From Phocaeicola massiliensis B84634 = Timone 84634 = DSM 17679 = JCM 13223 (GTDB lineage: Bacteria > Bacteroidota > Bacteroidia > Bacteroidales > Bacteroidaceae): a DNA stretch of 64,000 bases. Each line of letters starts with the position of its first letter. The stretch's first letter is position 1. Below are positions 17,982 through 25,907 of this stretch, piece after piece. The position numbers were made by a program, and so were the translations under genes. The stretch spans positions 62,001-126,000 of the forward strand of contig NZ_KB905474.1 in the NCBI RefSeq assembly GCF_000382445.1. Reading direction: 5' to 3'. The notes beneath the pieces were generated by a model, which worked only from the letters and a program-made list of their open reading frames with translations, was not told where the DNA came from and made no database searches.

Positions 17982-18020
17982 AATCAGGAGCATTGCTATT
18001 ATAACCAATGCTCCCTGATT
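17982..18020 (+). promoter_or_regulatory. Hairpin between the precursor peptide and the thioredoxin genes
   Basis: aatcaggagcattg pairs with caatgctccctgatt (one bulge). No T-run follows, so it looks more like a processing or stability hairpin, or a partial terminator, than a full terminator. It could keep peptide mRNA above the level of the downstream enzymes. Confidence 0.5.
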
Positions 18021-18045
18021 AAAACTTAATATAATAATTACTGCC

Positions 18046-19206
18046 ATGAGACACACTTTATTTCTGATACTTATCTGGATGCCATTACTTATCTGCGCCA
18101 CAGACAAGAATGTAAATATAACCATCAAACTATCTACTGAACTGTCCCAAACAGAGCAATGGATATATGCGAGCGGATATATCGGAGCAAATGAATATGC
18201 CATTCTAGACTCTGTGAAAGTGAGCAAAGGAGATATAAAGAAAAAACTGTCTTTTGACATCAGCCAGGGGATGAGTATATATATCTTATGCGCAGAGAAA
18301 GGACCCGTCAATCTATTCTTTGATATAGAGCCTAACACAAACTGTGAAATTGAAATTGATGAAAACATGGACGGAAGATATCCACACCCCATGAAAGGGA
18401 ATGATATGTTCAATGAATTCCTAACATTCTATAATAAAATCCTATATACAGGAAAAAAGAGCAGAGACCAATCCCTGCCCGAAGACAGCATACGATATTA
18501 TAAAGCCAAACTAACAGAGGCCTATATAAAAGAGATTCACAAGACTCAATATTCTACATTGGCATGGGTATATATTTTATGGCTGCCGGGATATGCCGAA
18601 GAACGAAGTGAAGAGGAGCCTTTCAGGTCAGTGATTCAATATGCACAACAAAAGTTTCCTAATAATGACCTTATAGAACGCCTCTCCATAACAAGTCCAG
18701 AACCAGCAACCGCAAAAAGCAAAGCCGCATCTGAACGAATCAGAGCTCTGATAAAGAAAAGATATTATGTAGAGCCGAAAGACACAACCATGGGAGCAAA
18801 GCTGCAACTCGCATTCCCGCATATCTCAAAAAAGAAAATAAACACAGACTCCATTGCAGAAGAATATGTGCTGGTAGACTTTTGGGCAAGCTGGTGTGTA
18901 CCGTGCCGCAAGGAAACACCTTTCCTGAAAATGGCAAAAGAAAGATATAAGGACAAACTGGCTGTATATGCAGTGACAATAGATGCCGATACGCTCAAAT
19001 GGGAAAAAGCCATAGAGGAGGACAGCACCCAATACTTCATCCATGTGAGAGGGGTGAATGACAGGAATGTGCCCGACAAGCAGGTCAGGGCTTTAAAGAT
19101 TAAATCTATTCCACGGAACTTCTTGTTGGACAAAGAGAGACGCATCATTGCAAAAGATTTAAGAGGAGAGGAACTGCTGAATGCTTTGGAACAACTGATA
19201 AAATAA
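18046..19206 (+). CDS. DUF4369/TlpA-like thioredoxin protein (copy 1)
   Basis: A 386-residue exported protein: a hydrophobic N-terminal signal (cleavage or lipidation near LLICATD; the residue before Cys is Ile, a poor lipobox), a DUF4369-like beta domain to about residue 115, a helical linker, then a TlpA/thioredoxin domain with the redox motif FWASWCVPCRKE (Cys284, Cys287). Such proteins reduce or rearrange disulfides in the periplasm. It is followed 11 nt later by a near-identical copy and lies between the GG-leader peptide and the C39-VKOR-Trx gene, so the peptide is a plausible substrate. Confidence 0.83.
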   Translation: MRHTLFLILIWMPLLICATDKNVNITIKLSTELSQTEQWIYASGYIGANEYAILDSVKVSKGDIKKKLSFDISQGMSIYILCAEKGPVNLFFDIEPNTNCEIEIDENMDGRYPHPMKGNDMFNEFLTFYNKILYTGKKSRDQSLPEDSIRYYKAKLTEAYIKEIHKTQYSTLAWVYILWLPGYAEERSEEEPFRSVIQYAQQKFPNNDLIERLSITSPEPATAKSKAASERIRALIKKRYYVEPKDTTMGAKLQLAFPHISKKKINTDSIAEEYVLVDFWASWCVPCRKETPFLKMAKERYKDKLAVYAVTIDADTLKWEKAIEEDSTQYFIHVRGVNDRNVPDKQVRALKIKSIPRNFLLDKERRIIAKDLRGEELLNALEQLIK

Positions 19207-19217
19207 CATATACTGCC

Positions 19218-20378
19218 ATGAGACACACTTTATTTCTGATACTTATCTGGCTGCCGTTACTTATCTGCGCCACAGACAAGAATGTAAATATAACCATCAA
19301 ACTATCTACTGAACTATCCCAAACAGAGCAATGGATTTATGCGAGCGGATATGTCGGAGCAAATGAATATGCCATTCTAGACTCTGTAAAAGTGAATAAG
19401 GGCGATACGCAGACAAAATTGTCTTTTGACATTTACGAAGGGATGAGTATATATATCTTATGCGCAGAGAAAGGACCCGTCAATCTCTTTTTCCATATAG
19501 AGCCTAATACAAACTGTGAAATTGAAATTGATGAAAACATGGACGGAAGATATCCACGTCCCATGAAAGGGAATGATATGCAAAATGAACTTCTTGCATT
19601 TGATAATAAAATCCTATATATAGGAAAAAAGAGCGAAGACCAATCCCTGCCCGAAGACAGCATACGATATTATAAAGCCAAACTAACAGAGGCCTATATA
19701 AAAGAGATTCACAAGACTCAATATCCTACATTGGCATGGGTATATATTTTATGGCTGCCGGGATATGCCGAAGAACGAAGGGAAGAGGAGCCTTTCAGGT
19801 CAGTGATTCAATATGCACAACAAAAGTTTCCTAATAATGGCCTTATAGAACGCCTCTCCATAACAAGTCCAGAACCAGCAACCGCAAAAAGCAAAGCCGC
19901 ATCTGAACGAATCAGAGCTCTGATAAAGAAAAGATATTATGTAGAGCCGAAAGACACAACCATGGGAGCAAAGCTGCAACTAGCATTCCCGCATATTTCA
20001 AAAAAGAAAATAAACACCGACTCCATTGCAGAAGAATATGTACTGGTAGACTTTTGGGCAAGCTGGTGTGTGCCGTGCCGCAAGGAAACACCTTTCCTGA
20101 AAATGGCAAAAGAAAGATATAAGGACAAACTGGCTGTATATGCAGTGACAATAGATGCCGATACGCTCAAATGGGAAAAAGCCATAGAGGAAGACAGCAC
20201 CCGATACTTCATCCATGTGAGAGGAGTGAGTGACAGGAATGTACCCGACAAGCAGGTCAGGGCATTAAAGATTAAATCCATCCCACGGAACTTCTTGTTG
20301 GACAAAGAGAGACGCATCATTGCAAAAGACTTAAGGGGAGAGGAGCTGCTGAATGCTTTGGAACAACTGATAAAATAA
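19218..20378 (+). CDS. DUF4369/TlpA-like thioredoxin protein (copy 2)
   Basis: A 386-residue protein about 95% identical to the preceding gene, with the intact WCVPC site at the same position. The changes cluster in the N-terminal DUF4369 and linker part (for example Ser60Asn, Ile64Thr, Phe122Gln, Tyr129Asp, Arg140Glu), while the thioredoxin domain is almost unchanged. That pattern suggests that binding specificity, not chemistry, has diverged, or that gene conversion keeps the 3' half alike. The stop is 1 nt before the ATG of the C39-VKOR-Trx gene. Confidence 0.83.
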   Translation: MRHTLFLILIWLPLLICATDKNVNITIKLSTELSQTEQWIYASGYVGANEYAILDSVKVNKGDTQTKLSFDIYEGMSIYILCAEKGPVNLFFHIEPNTNCEIEIDENMDGRYPRPMKGNDMQNELLAFDNKILYIGKKSEDQSLPEDSIRYYKAKLTEAYIKEIHKTQYPTLAWVYILWLPGYAEERREEEPFRSVIQYAQQKFPNNGLIERLSITSPEPATAKSKAASERIRALIKKRYYVEPKDTTMGAKLQLAFPHISKKKINTDSIAEEYVLVDFWASWCVPCRKETPFLKMAKERYKDKLAVYAVTIDADTLKWEKAIEEDSTRYFIHVRGVSDRNVPDKQVRALKIKSIPRNFLLDKERRIIAKDLRGEELLNALEQLIK

Positions 20379-20379
20379 C

Positions 20380-21891
20380 ATGGCGGATATAGACTACACA
20401 ATGAGCATACTGCATCGATATTTGAAAGAATTGTCGATAAAAGTAAGCTATGGACGCATCAGGAAGCTGCTTGCTACCCCGATGGGATGCTCCGTCAGGG
20501 GAATAAGTGATGCACTTGACAGCCTGCATATCACACACGAAGTATATCAACTGCCGGCCACTTATTTAAGCAAGATAGAAGCGCCTTTCCTTGCATTGAT
20601 GCACAACGGAAGATATTGCCTTGTAAAAAGCATACAAGAAGAAAAAACAATCTTACTATCCGACAAGGGGAAAGAAGAAAACCTCCCGACAAAACAGTTC
20701 ATCGCTGCATGGAAAGGAGTCGTCCTGATAATAGACGAAACGCAGGCATCTTATCACGAACCGTATTATCAATTAAAACAAATATTGTATCTTGCGAAGA
20801 AATATAGATGCCTGTCGACCATCGGATTAGCAGGTATTATCTATCTGCTGGCCAGCCCCCGGCAAACAGGAGACCTACTTTTCAACACACTGACATGGAT
20901 AGGCCTTGCCGTGTCCATCCTCATCATTTACAAAGAATCCTACAACAAAGACTTCTTGCAGCGTTTCTGCAAAATAGGCAATATCGTGGACTGTAACGAG
21001 ATATTGCACTCCAAAGCCGCCAGCATCAATGGAATCATCACATTGGGAGAAATGGCCTTATTATATTACTCAACATTGTTCCTTTCTACGGCATTCCATA
21101 TCCCCCTCTATTACAGCATCTGGACTTGGGCCACCTGCATTTCCATTGCATTCACCTTGTGGTCCGTCGGTTATCAGGTGATAATAGCTCGCAAACTGTG
21201 CATGTTCTGCCTGTCCATCGATATCATAATATGGTTACAGGCTCTTGTCCTGTTCTCCACTGATATGGCTGCCTGGCATTTAAACATATCATCCATCTTT
21301 GCTTTTATATTAATAGGCACACTTTGCTGCACCGCATGGTATGCGCTGAAAGAACTGCTGGACTCGGTGCGGGAAGTAGCAAAGTTGAAAGACAAAAGAG
21401 TACTTTTGCTGTCATATCCCACCCTTTTCGATACACTGCTGCAAATGGGGCATGCAGTTCCCAACGCGGAAAAGGACATGACAATTCAAAGAGAAGCACA
21501 AGGCGGCAAGCTCATACAAATTATTATAAACCCACATTGCAAACATTGTGCAAACGAGCATCAAGAATGGATGAAACCGGAAAATGCATCCATAAGGATT
21601 CTTTTCTCAATTGCTCCGCAAGATACCGTAGGCAAAGACATCGCACTGGCAATCATAACCTGCTATCTTGAACACGGATTCCAAAAGGCCATGCACCTAC
21701 TGAACGAATGGTTTGAAAAGCAAAACAGTAAGTTTATAGCATACTACAAACCTATAAGACAGGCCGAACAAATGTTGGAAGCACAACAAGCTTATTGCCA
21801 ACAGATTCACTTGAAACACACGCCTTTTATCACAGTCAATGAGAGGGAGATGCCTCAAGTGTACGACATAGAAGATGTACAGTATGTGTAA
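20380..21891 (+). CDS. Fusion of inactive C39-like domain, VKOR and thioredoxin domains
   Basis: A 503-residue membrane protein in three parts. Residues 1-120 resemble peptidase C39 (SIKVSYGRIRKLL, EAPFLALMHNGRYCLVK, FIAAWKGVVLII), but the catalytic Cys-Gly is YT here and the catalytic His after the NG turn is replaced by Arg-Tyr, so it should be a non-cutting, possibly leader-binding domain. Residues about 145-325 form a VKOR four-helix unit with loop cysteines Cys197 and Cys205 and active site Cys274-x-x-Cys277 (LCMFC). The C-terminus is thioredoxin-like with Cys387-x-x-Cys390 (PHCKHC) and a TP cis-proline near residue 481. Together these can oxidise periplasmic thiols using quinone. The neighbouring GG peptide with two cysteines is the obvious candidate substrate. 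No ABC exporter is encoded nearby. Confidence 0.82.
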   Translation: MADIDYTMSILHRYLKELSIKVSYGRIRKLLATPMGCSVRGISDALDSLHITHEVYQLPATYLSKIEAPFLALMHNGRYCLVKSIQEEKTILLSDKGKEENLPTKQFIAAWKGVVLIIDETQASYHEPYYQLKQILYLAKKYRCLSTIGLAGIIYLLASPRQTGDLLFNTLTWIGLAVSILIIYKESYNKDFLQRFCKIGNIVDCNEILHSKAASINGIITLGEMALLYYSTLFLSTAFHIPLYYSIWTWATCISIAFTLWSVGYQVIIARKLCMFCLSIDIIIWLQALVLFSTDMAAWHLNISSIFAFILIGTLCCTAWYALKELLDSVREVAKLKDKRVLLLSYPTLFDTLLQMGHAVPNAEKDMTIQREAQGGKLIQIIINPHCKHCANEHQEWMKPENASIRILFSIAPQDTVGKDIALAIITCYLEHGFQKAMHLLNEWFEKQNSKFIAYYKPIRQAEQMLEAQQAYCQQIHLKHTPFITVNEREMPQVYDIEDVQYV

Positions 21892-21903
21892 TAAAGATAT
21901 TGT
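21885..21903 (+). repeat. 19-nt direct repeat, copy 2
   Basis: Identical to 17530-17548. The gtg-taa inside it forms the last codon and stop of the VKOR-fusion gene. Confidence 0.7.
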
Positions 21904-21930
21904 CGGCAAGCATACAATAAATACAATATT

Positions 21931-22682
21931 ATGAAGCTTAAACTTTTCTCTCTCCTCGCTTTGTGTATGTCACTATTCACAAACTTGCATGCCCAACCAC
22001 CGGATACCTACGGCCACGATATTCCTGTACAAAGGAACAACAACCGACTATAAAATTGCGCAGATTGATTCCTTTGCTTTTGTCCGTTGCAACTTCGCAT
22101 TGGAAGGAGGAAGTAATCCCCCTGTTCCCAAATGATTCGCCGAGCATCCATATAGATAATGATTCGTAAATAACGTTTGGAGGGACCAATCAGGCCGGAC
22201 TGCAATATATACATGATAATTTCTCCGGCATTCCACTGTTTGAGCAATATACCCTGCCGATAAATAGAAAGTTTCGGGAATATATAAGCCAAGAAAAGAC
22301 ATTGGAATCTGTTATTGCGGAAATCAACAATACCCTCATTGAGCCACACATCAAGAGTCTGGACAGTATTGCCATAAGATACCATATCGACAGCATATTC
22401 AACAAAACGGCGGCAATCAATCCCGAACTAATCAAATTCTCTTTAGCCGGCCCTTACATACACACATATATTCGCTATCATGGCGACAAAAAGAAAATGG
22501 AGACGCACGACAAAGCGATCTTCGGCCCATACATCGATAATTTTTGTGCCCCCGAAAGCCTGCAACCTTACCTGCTGGGGAGTGCAGCCATCTGTCAAAT
22601 CGTATTCAACACCGGAGAAATGAATATCTATAAAGTAAAAGATTATTTAAACGAGAAAAATGCGTTGGAGAATACATTTTAA
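21931..22682 (+). pseudogene. Decayed secreted protein gene (DUF4369-like)
   Basis: An ATG at 21931 starts a good signal peptide (MKLKLFSLLALCMSLFTNLH then AQ) but the frame stops at about 22053. The coding sense continues in a second frame (IFLYKGTTTDYKIAQIDSFA, about 22019-22135) and then in a third (NDSPSIHIDNDS, stop at 22167-22169, then ITFGGTNQAGLQYIHDNF), which stays open to 22682. At least two frameshifts and one internal stop are needed, so this is a pseudogene. The middle piece resembles DUF4369 beta domains. It follows the VKOR-fusion gene by 39 nt and was probably a further member of that operon. Confidence 0.65.
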
Positions 22683-22730
22683 GTTCTTCGTCACTTTTGG
22701 CCGGTTTATGTTCTAATGCCCCAGACACAC

Positions 22731-22855
22731 CTTCAAAAAGACGAGGACATCTTCTAAAAAGAGCAAGAGCTTTCTCAAAAAAATAACGACCTTTTAAAAA
22801 AAGAAAAGGAGCTTTTTTAAAAAGACAACGAACTTTTTTAAAAACATCTTGATCT
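22731..22855 (+). repeat. 21-nt tandem repeat, six units (A-tract type), locus 1
   Basis: Units start at 22731 (20 nt), 22751, 22772, 22793, 22814 and 22835. The shared pattern is tttttaaaaag, seven or eight variable bases, then ct. The same pattern recurs at 62777-62860. The spacing of 21 nt equals two turns of B-DNA, so the A-tracts lie on one helical face. Confidence 0.85.
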
Positions 22856-22991
22856 TTTTGCCGCTAACGAAATTTTGTCAACCGTTATATTTCGTGGAAA
22901 TACAAACCCTTTAAACATCCTTTTATGAGGTAAACACCAGAAACGCTCTACTTTATATTCATTCGGAACAGCCTGACACAATGACATATAT

Positions 22992-23079
22992 ACGTATAGG
23001 CTCATGCGTACGTACGTGTAGCCTGATGCGTACGTACCTGTGGCCCGATGCGTACGTACGTGTAGCCCGATGCGTACGT
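22992..23079 (+). repeat. 22-nt tandem repeat, four units (ACGT type), locus 1
   Basis: Units at 22992, 23014, 23036 and 23058. The pattern is acgtgtagcc then gatgcgtacgt. The junctions form long ACGTACGT runs. Related 22-nt units are found at 62891-62978 in the same orientation; for example 62957-62978 matches the unit phase gtataggctcatgcgtacgt at most positions. Confidence 0.88.
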
Positions 23080-23670
23080 ACACATTTTGAGGTTTTCAAA
23101 AATGCCGGCATGATTTTCATGTGGGGGCAAAAGGATCATCCCCTCATTAGGCCGGTCATACCTTCTTTTCCCTTCATCCTTACATTTTAACCAAAACATT
23201 CAGATAATCAATCTATTAAAAATGACAGGACATCCCCTCATCCTCGTTTCAGCTGTACTCTTCAACTCCCTTCAAAATCTACCTTCAGCATTTGTCTCAC
23301 AGGAAGAAGTTTTACGAATGAAAGGAGGCTGAAAGGGTGGTGACAAGATGCCCATTCACTACCGGATCCCCCATCAACAGGGCGTTTCAACCGCTAATGA
23401 AAGGAGAAAAGAAAAAGCGGATTTCCGCTTGTAGCACGAAAAAAACAGTTGTTTTTTTGTGGATTCACTCATTATATGATAAGGCATTGTAGCCAGTTCG
23501 AATATTAGCTTGGTGTGACTGCCACATATCAACGGTAAAACCGGAAAGAATAAACAATAAAATCAAAACGATGAAAAGGAAAGTTACGGATATCCCGAAA
23601 TCCCCGGACATCCCAACCAAAAATACAGAAAGAAATAGCCTCATATTCCATTTACTTCACTAAAAATCAT

Positions 23671-23678
23671 TACCTTTG
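23671..23678 (+). promoter_or_regulatory. -7 box (TACCTTTG) of metG
   Basis: A full TAnnTTTG match 39 nt before the ATG at 23718. An in-frame ATG at 23676 overlaps the box itself and so cannot be the start. Confidence 0.6.
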
Positions 23679-23717
23679 CACCTTACTATCAGAAATAACA
23701 AAAAGCACATACATAAT

Positions 23718-25760
23718 ATGGAAAAGAAATTCAAAAGAACCACCGTCACCTCGGCACTGCCTTATGCCAACGGTCCGGTGCACATTGGCCATTTGGCAGG
23801 TGTATATGTTCCTGCAGATATCTATGTACGCTATCTTCGCCTGAAAAAAGAAGACGTACTGTTCATCGGAGGTTCAGATGAACATGGGGTGCCCATCACC
23901 ATCCGTGCCAAAAAAGAAGGAATTACCCCTCAGGATGTGGTCGACCGCTATCATACACTGATTAAAGACTCTTTTAAAGAATTCGGAATTTCTTTCGATG
24001 TTTACTCCCGTACTTCATCAAAGACACATCACGAACTGGCTTCCGAGTTTTTCAAAACGCTGTATGACAAAGGAGAATTCATCGAAAAGACATCTGAACA
24101 ATATTATGATGAAGAGGCTCACCAGTTTCTGGCCGACCGATATATCACAGGTGAATGTCCCCATTGTCACGCAGAAGGTGCATACGGTGACCAATGCGAA
24201 AAGTGTGGTACTTCATTATCACCTACCGATTTGATTAATCCGAAAAGTGCCATCAGTGGCAGTAAGCCCGTGATGCGTGAAACCAAACATTGGTATTTGC
24301 CGTTGGACAAGCACGAAGGCTGGTTGCGCAAATGGATTCTGGAAGACCACAAAGAATGGCGTCCCAACGTGTACGGACAGTGCAAGAGCTGGCTGGACAT
24401 GGGCTTGCAGCCGCGTGCCGTAAGCCGTGACCTGGATTGGGGTATCCCCGTTCCCGTGGAAGGAGCGGAAGGGAAAGTGCTTTATGTATGGTTTGACGCT
24501 CCTATCGGGTACATTTCAAATACCAAAGAATTACTGCCCGACAGTTGGGAAACATGGTGGAAAGACCCCGAAACACGTCTGATTCATTTCATCGGAAAAG
24601 ACAATATCGTGTTCCATTGCATCGTATTTCCGGCTATGCTGAAAGCGGAAGGCAGTTACATTTTGCCCGATAATGTGCCAAGCAACGAATTCCTGAACTT
24701 GGAAGGAGATAAGATTTCCACATCCCGCAATTGGGCTGTATGGCTGCACGAATATTTACAGGACTTCCCCGGAAAGCAGGATGTGCTTCGCTATGTACTG
24801 ACTGCCAATGCTCCCGAAACGAAGGACAATGACTTCACATGGAAAGACTTTCAGGCACGCAACAACAATGAGTTGGTAGCCGTGTACGGCAACTTTGTGA
24901 ACCGTGCTTTGGTGCTGACTCAGAAATACTTTAACGGATGCGTTCCCGCCTGCGGAGAGTTGACAGAATATGACAAGGATACACTGAAGGAATTTGCAGA
25001 TGTAAAAGCGGAAGTAGAAAAACTGCTGAATGTCTTCAAGTTCCGCGATGCTCAGAAAGAAGCAATGAATCTGGCACGTATCGGTAACAAATATCTGGCA
25101 GACACCGAACCGTGGAAACTTGCCAAGACCGATATGCCGCGCGTGGCCACTATCCTGAATATAGCATTGCAACTGGTAGCTAATCTGGCCATTGCATTCG
25201 AACCGTTCCTGCCGTTCAGCAGCGAAAAACTTCGTAAGATGTTGAATATGGATACCTTTGAATGGGAGCAGTTGGGACGTACCGACCTGTTGGCAGAAGG
25301 TCATCAACTGAATAAGGCTGAATTGCTGTTCGAGAAGATAGAAGACGAAACAATTCAGGCACAGGTAGACAAATTGTTGGCTACTAAAAAAGAGAATGAG
25401 GCTGCAAGCTATAAGGCTAATCCTATCAAACCGACTATTTCTTTTGAAGAGTTCGAGAAGTTGGATATCCGTGTAGGAACCGTACTGGAATGTGAAACAG
25501 TTCCCAAGATGAAGAAACTGCTGAAGTTCAAGATTGCCGACGGACTGGAGAACCGTACCATTGTCAGCGGTATCGCCCAGCACTACGCCCCGGAAGAACT
25601 GGTAGGAAAACAAGTGTTGTTCATAGCAAACCTGGCTCCCCGCCAATTCAAAAACGGCTTGGTAAGCGAAGGCATGATTCTAAGCGCCGAGAACTTTGAC
25701 GGTTCACTGGCCGTTACCTCTCTATTAAAAGAGGTAAAACCGGGAAGTGAAGTTAAATAA
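23718..25760 (+). CDS. metG: Methionyl-tRNA synthetase
   Basis: A 680-residue class I aminoacyl-tRNA synthetase that charges tRNA-Met. The N-terminus carries the HIGH motif ([14 protein letters not shown]), a zinc-knuckle cysteine set ([19 protein letters not shown]), and the KMSKS-like [10 protein letters not shown]. The C-terminus carries the EMAPII/Trbp111-type tRNA-binding domain ([20 protein letters not shown], residues about 575-680) used for dimerisation. The ATG at 23718 is chosen because it directly precedes the conserved start and follows the promoter box. A glycan cluster starts about 150 nt downstream. Confidence 0.96.
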   Translation: MEKKFKRTTVTSALPYANGPVHIGHLAGVYVPADIYVRYLRLKKEDVLFIGGSDEHGVPITIRAKKEGITPQDVVDRYHTLIKDSFKEFGISFDVYSRTSSKTHHELASEFFKTLYDKGEFIEKTSEQYYDEEAHQFLADRYITGECPHCHAEGAYGDQCEKCGTSLSPTDLINPKSAISGSKPVMRETKHWYLPLDKHEGWLRKWILEDHKEWRPNVYGQCKSWLDMGLQPRAVSRDLDWGIPVPVEGAEGKVLYVWFDAPIGYISNTKELLPDSWETWWKDPETRLIHFIGKDNIVFHCIVFPAMLKAEGSYILPDNVPSNEFLNLEGDKISTSRNWAVWLHEYLQDFPGKQDVLRYVLTANAPETKDNDFTWKDFQARNNNELVAVYGNFVNRALVLTQKYFNGCVPACGELTEYDKDTLKEFADVKAEVEKLLNVFKFRDAQKEAMNLARIGNKYLADTEPWKLAKTDMPRVATILNIALQLVANLAIAFEPFLPFSSEKLRKMLNMDTFEWEQLGRTDLLAEGHQLNKAELLFEKIEDETIQAQVDKLLATKKENEAASYKANPIKPTISFEEFEKLDIRVGTVLECETVPKMKKLLKFKIADGLENRTIVSGIAQHYAPEELVGKQVLFIANLAPRQFKNGLVSEGMILSAENFDGSLAVTSLLKEVKPGSEVK

Positions 25761-25786
25761 TCATTATAAGAAGAGATACTCTTCGT

Positions 25787-25831
25787 GAGGGTGTGTCAAA
25801 ATGATAGGCTGATTACTTTTGGCACATCCTC
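25787..25831 (+). terminator. Long hairpin after metG
   Basis: gagggtgtgtcaaaa pairs with ttttggcacatcctc over 15 positions if G-U pairs are allowed, with a 15-nt loop. A short TTTT follows at 25836. It may be the metG terminator or a dispersed hairpin repeat. Confidence 0.55.
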
Positions 25832-25907
25832 ATTGGTTTTCATCAGCATTGTCTTCAGACAAAGAAGCTGAAGAAGCATACCATAGGCAAAACGATAAGA
25901 ACAGATT

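Larger units (their letters stand above)
18039..20382 (+). repeat. Tandem gene duplication, 1172-nt unit
   Basis: The segments beginning at about 18039 and 19211 are near-identical, each carrying one 386-codon thioredoxin gene plus its tactgccatg start context. The encoded proteins differ at 21 positions by my reading; 14 of these fall within residues 60-140. Confidence 0.9.
22683..23717. other. Long non-coding region with bipartite tandem repeats
   Basis: No convincing gene. It holds six 21-nt A-tract units (22731-22855), a 136-nt spacer, four 22-nt ACGT-rich units (22992-23079), and then ordinary AT-rich sequence to the metG promoter. Short open frames across the 22-nt array are low-complexity products of the repeat. 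Confidence 0.75.

Noticed and set aside
22992-23079. CRISPR array
   Set aside because: The 22-nt units are directly adjacent with no unique spacers, and no cas genes are in the window.
22981-23190. Open frames across the ACGT repeat on both strands
   Set aside because: They are Tyr/Val/Arg/Thr-rich artefacts of a 22-nt repeat. The period is not a multiple of three, and no start context or family match supports them.
24756-25646. 296-codon frame antisense to metG
   Set aside because: It is the shadow of a well-conserved tRNA synthetase frame; its composition and lack of family features argue against a gene.
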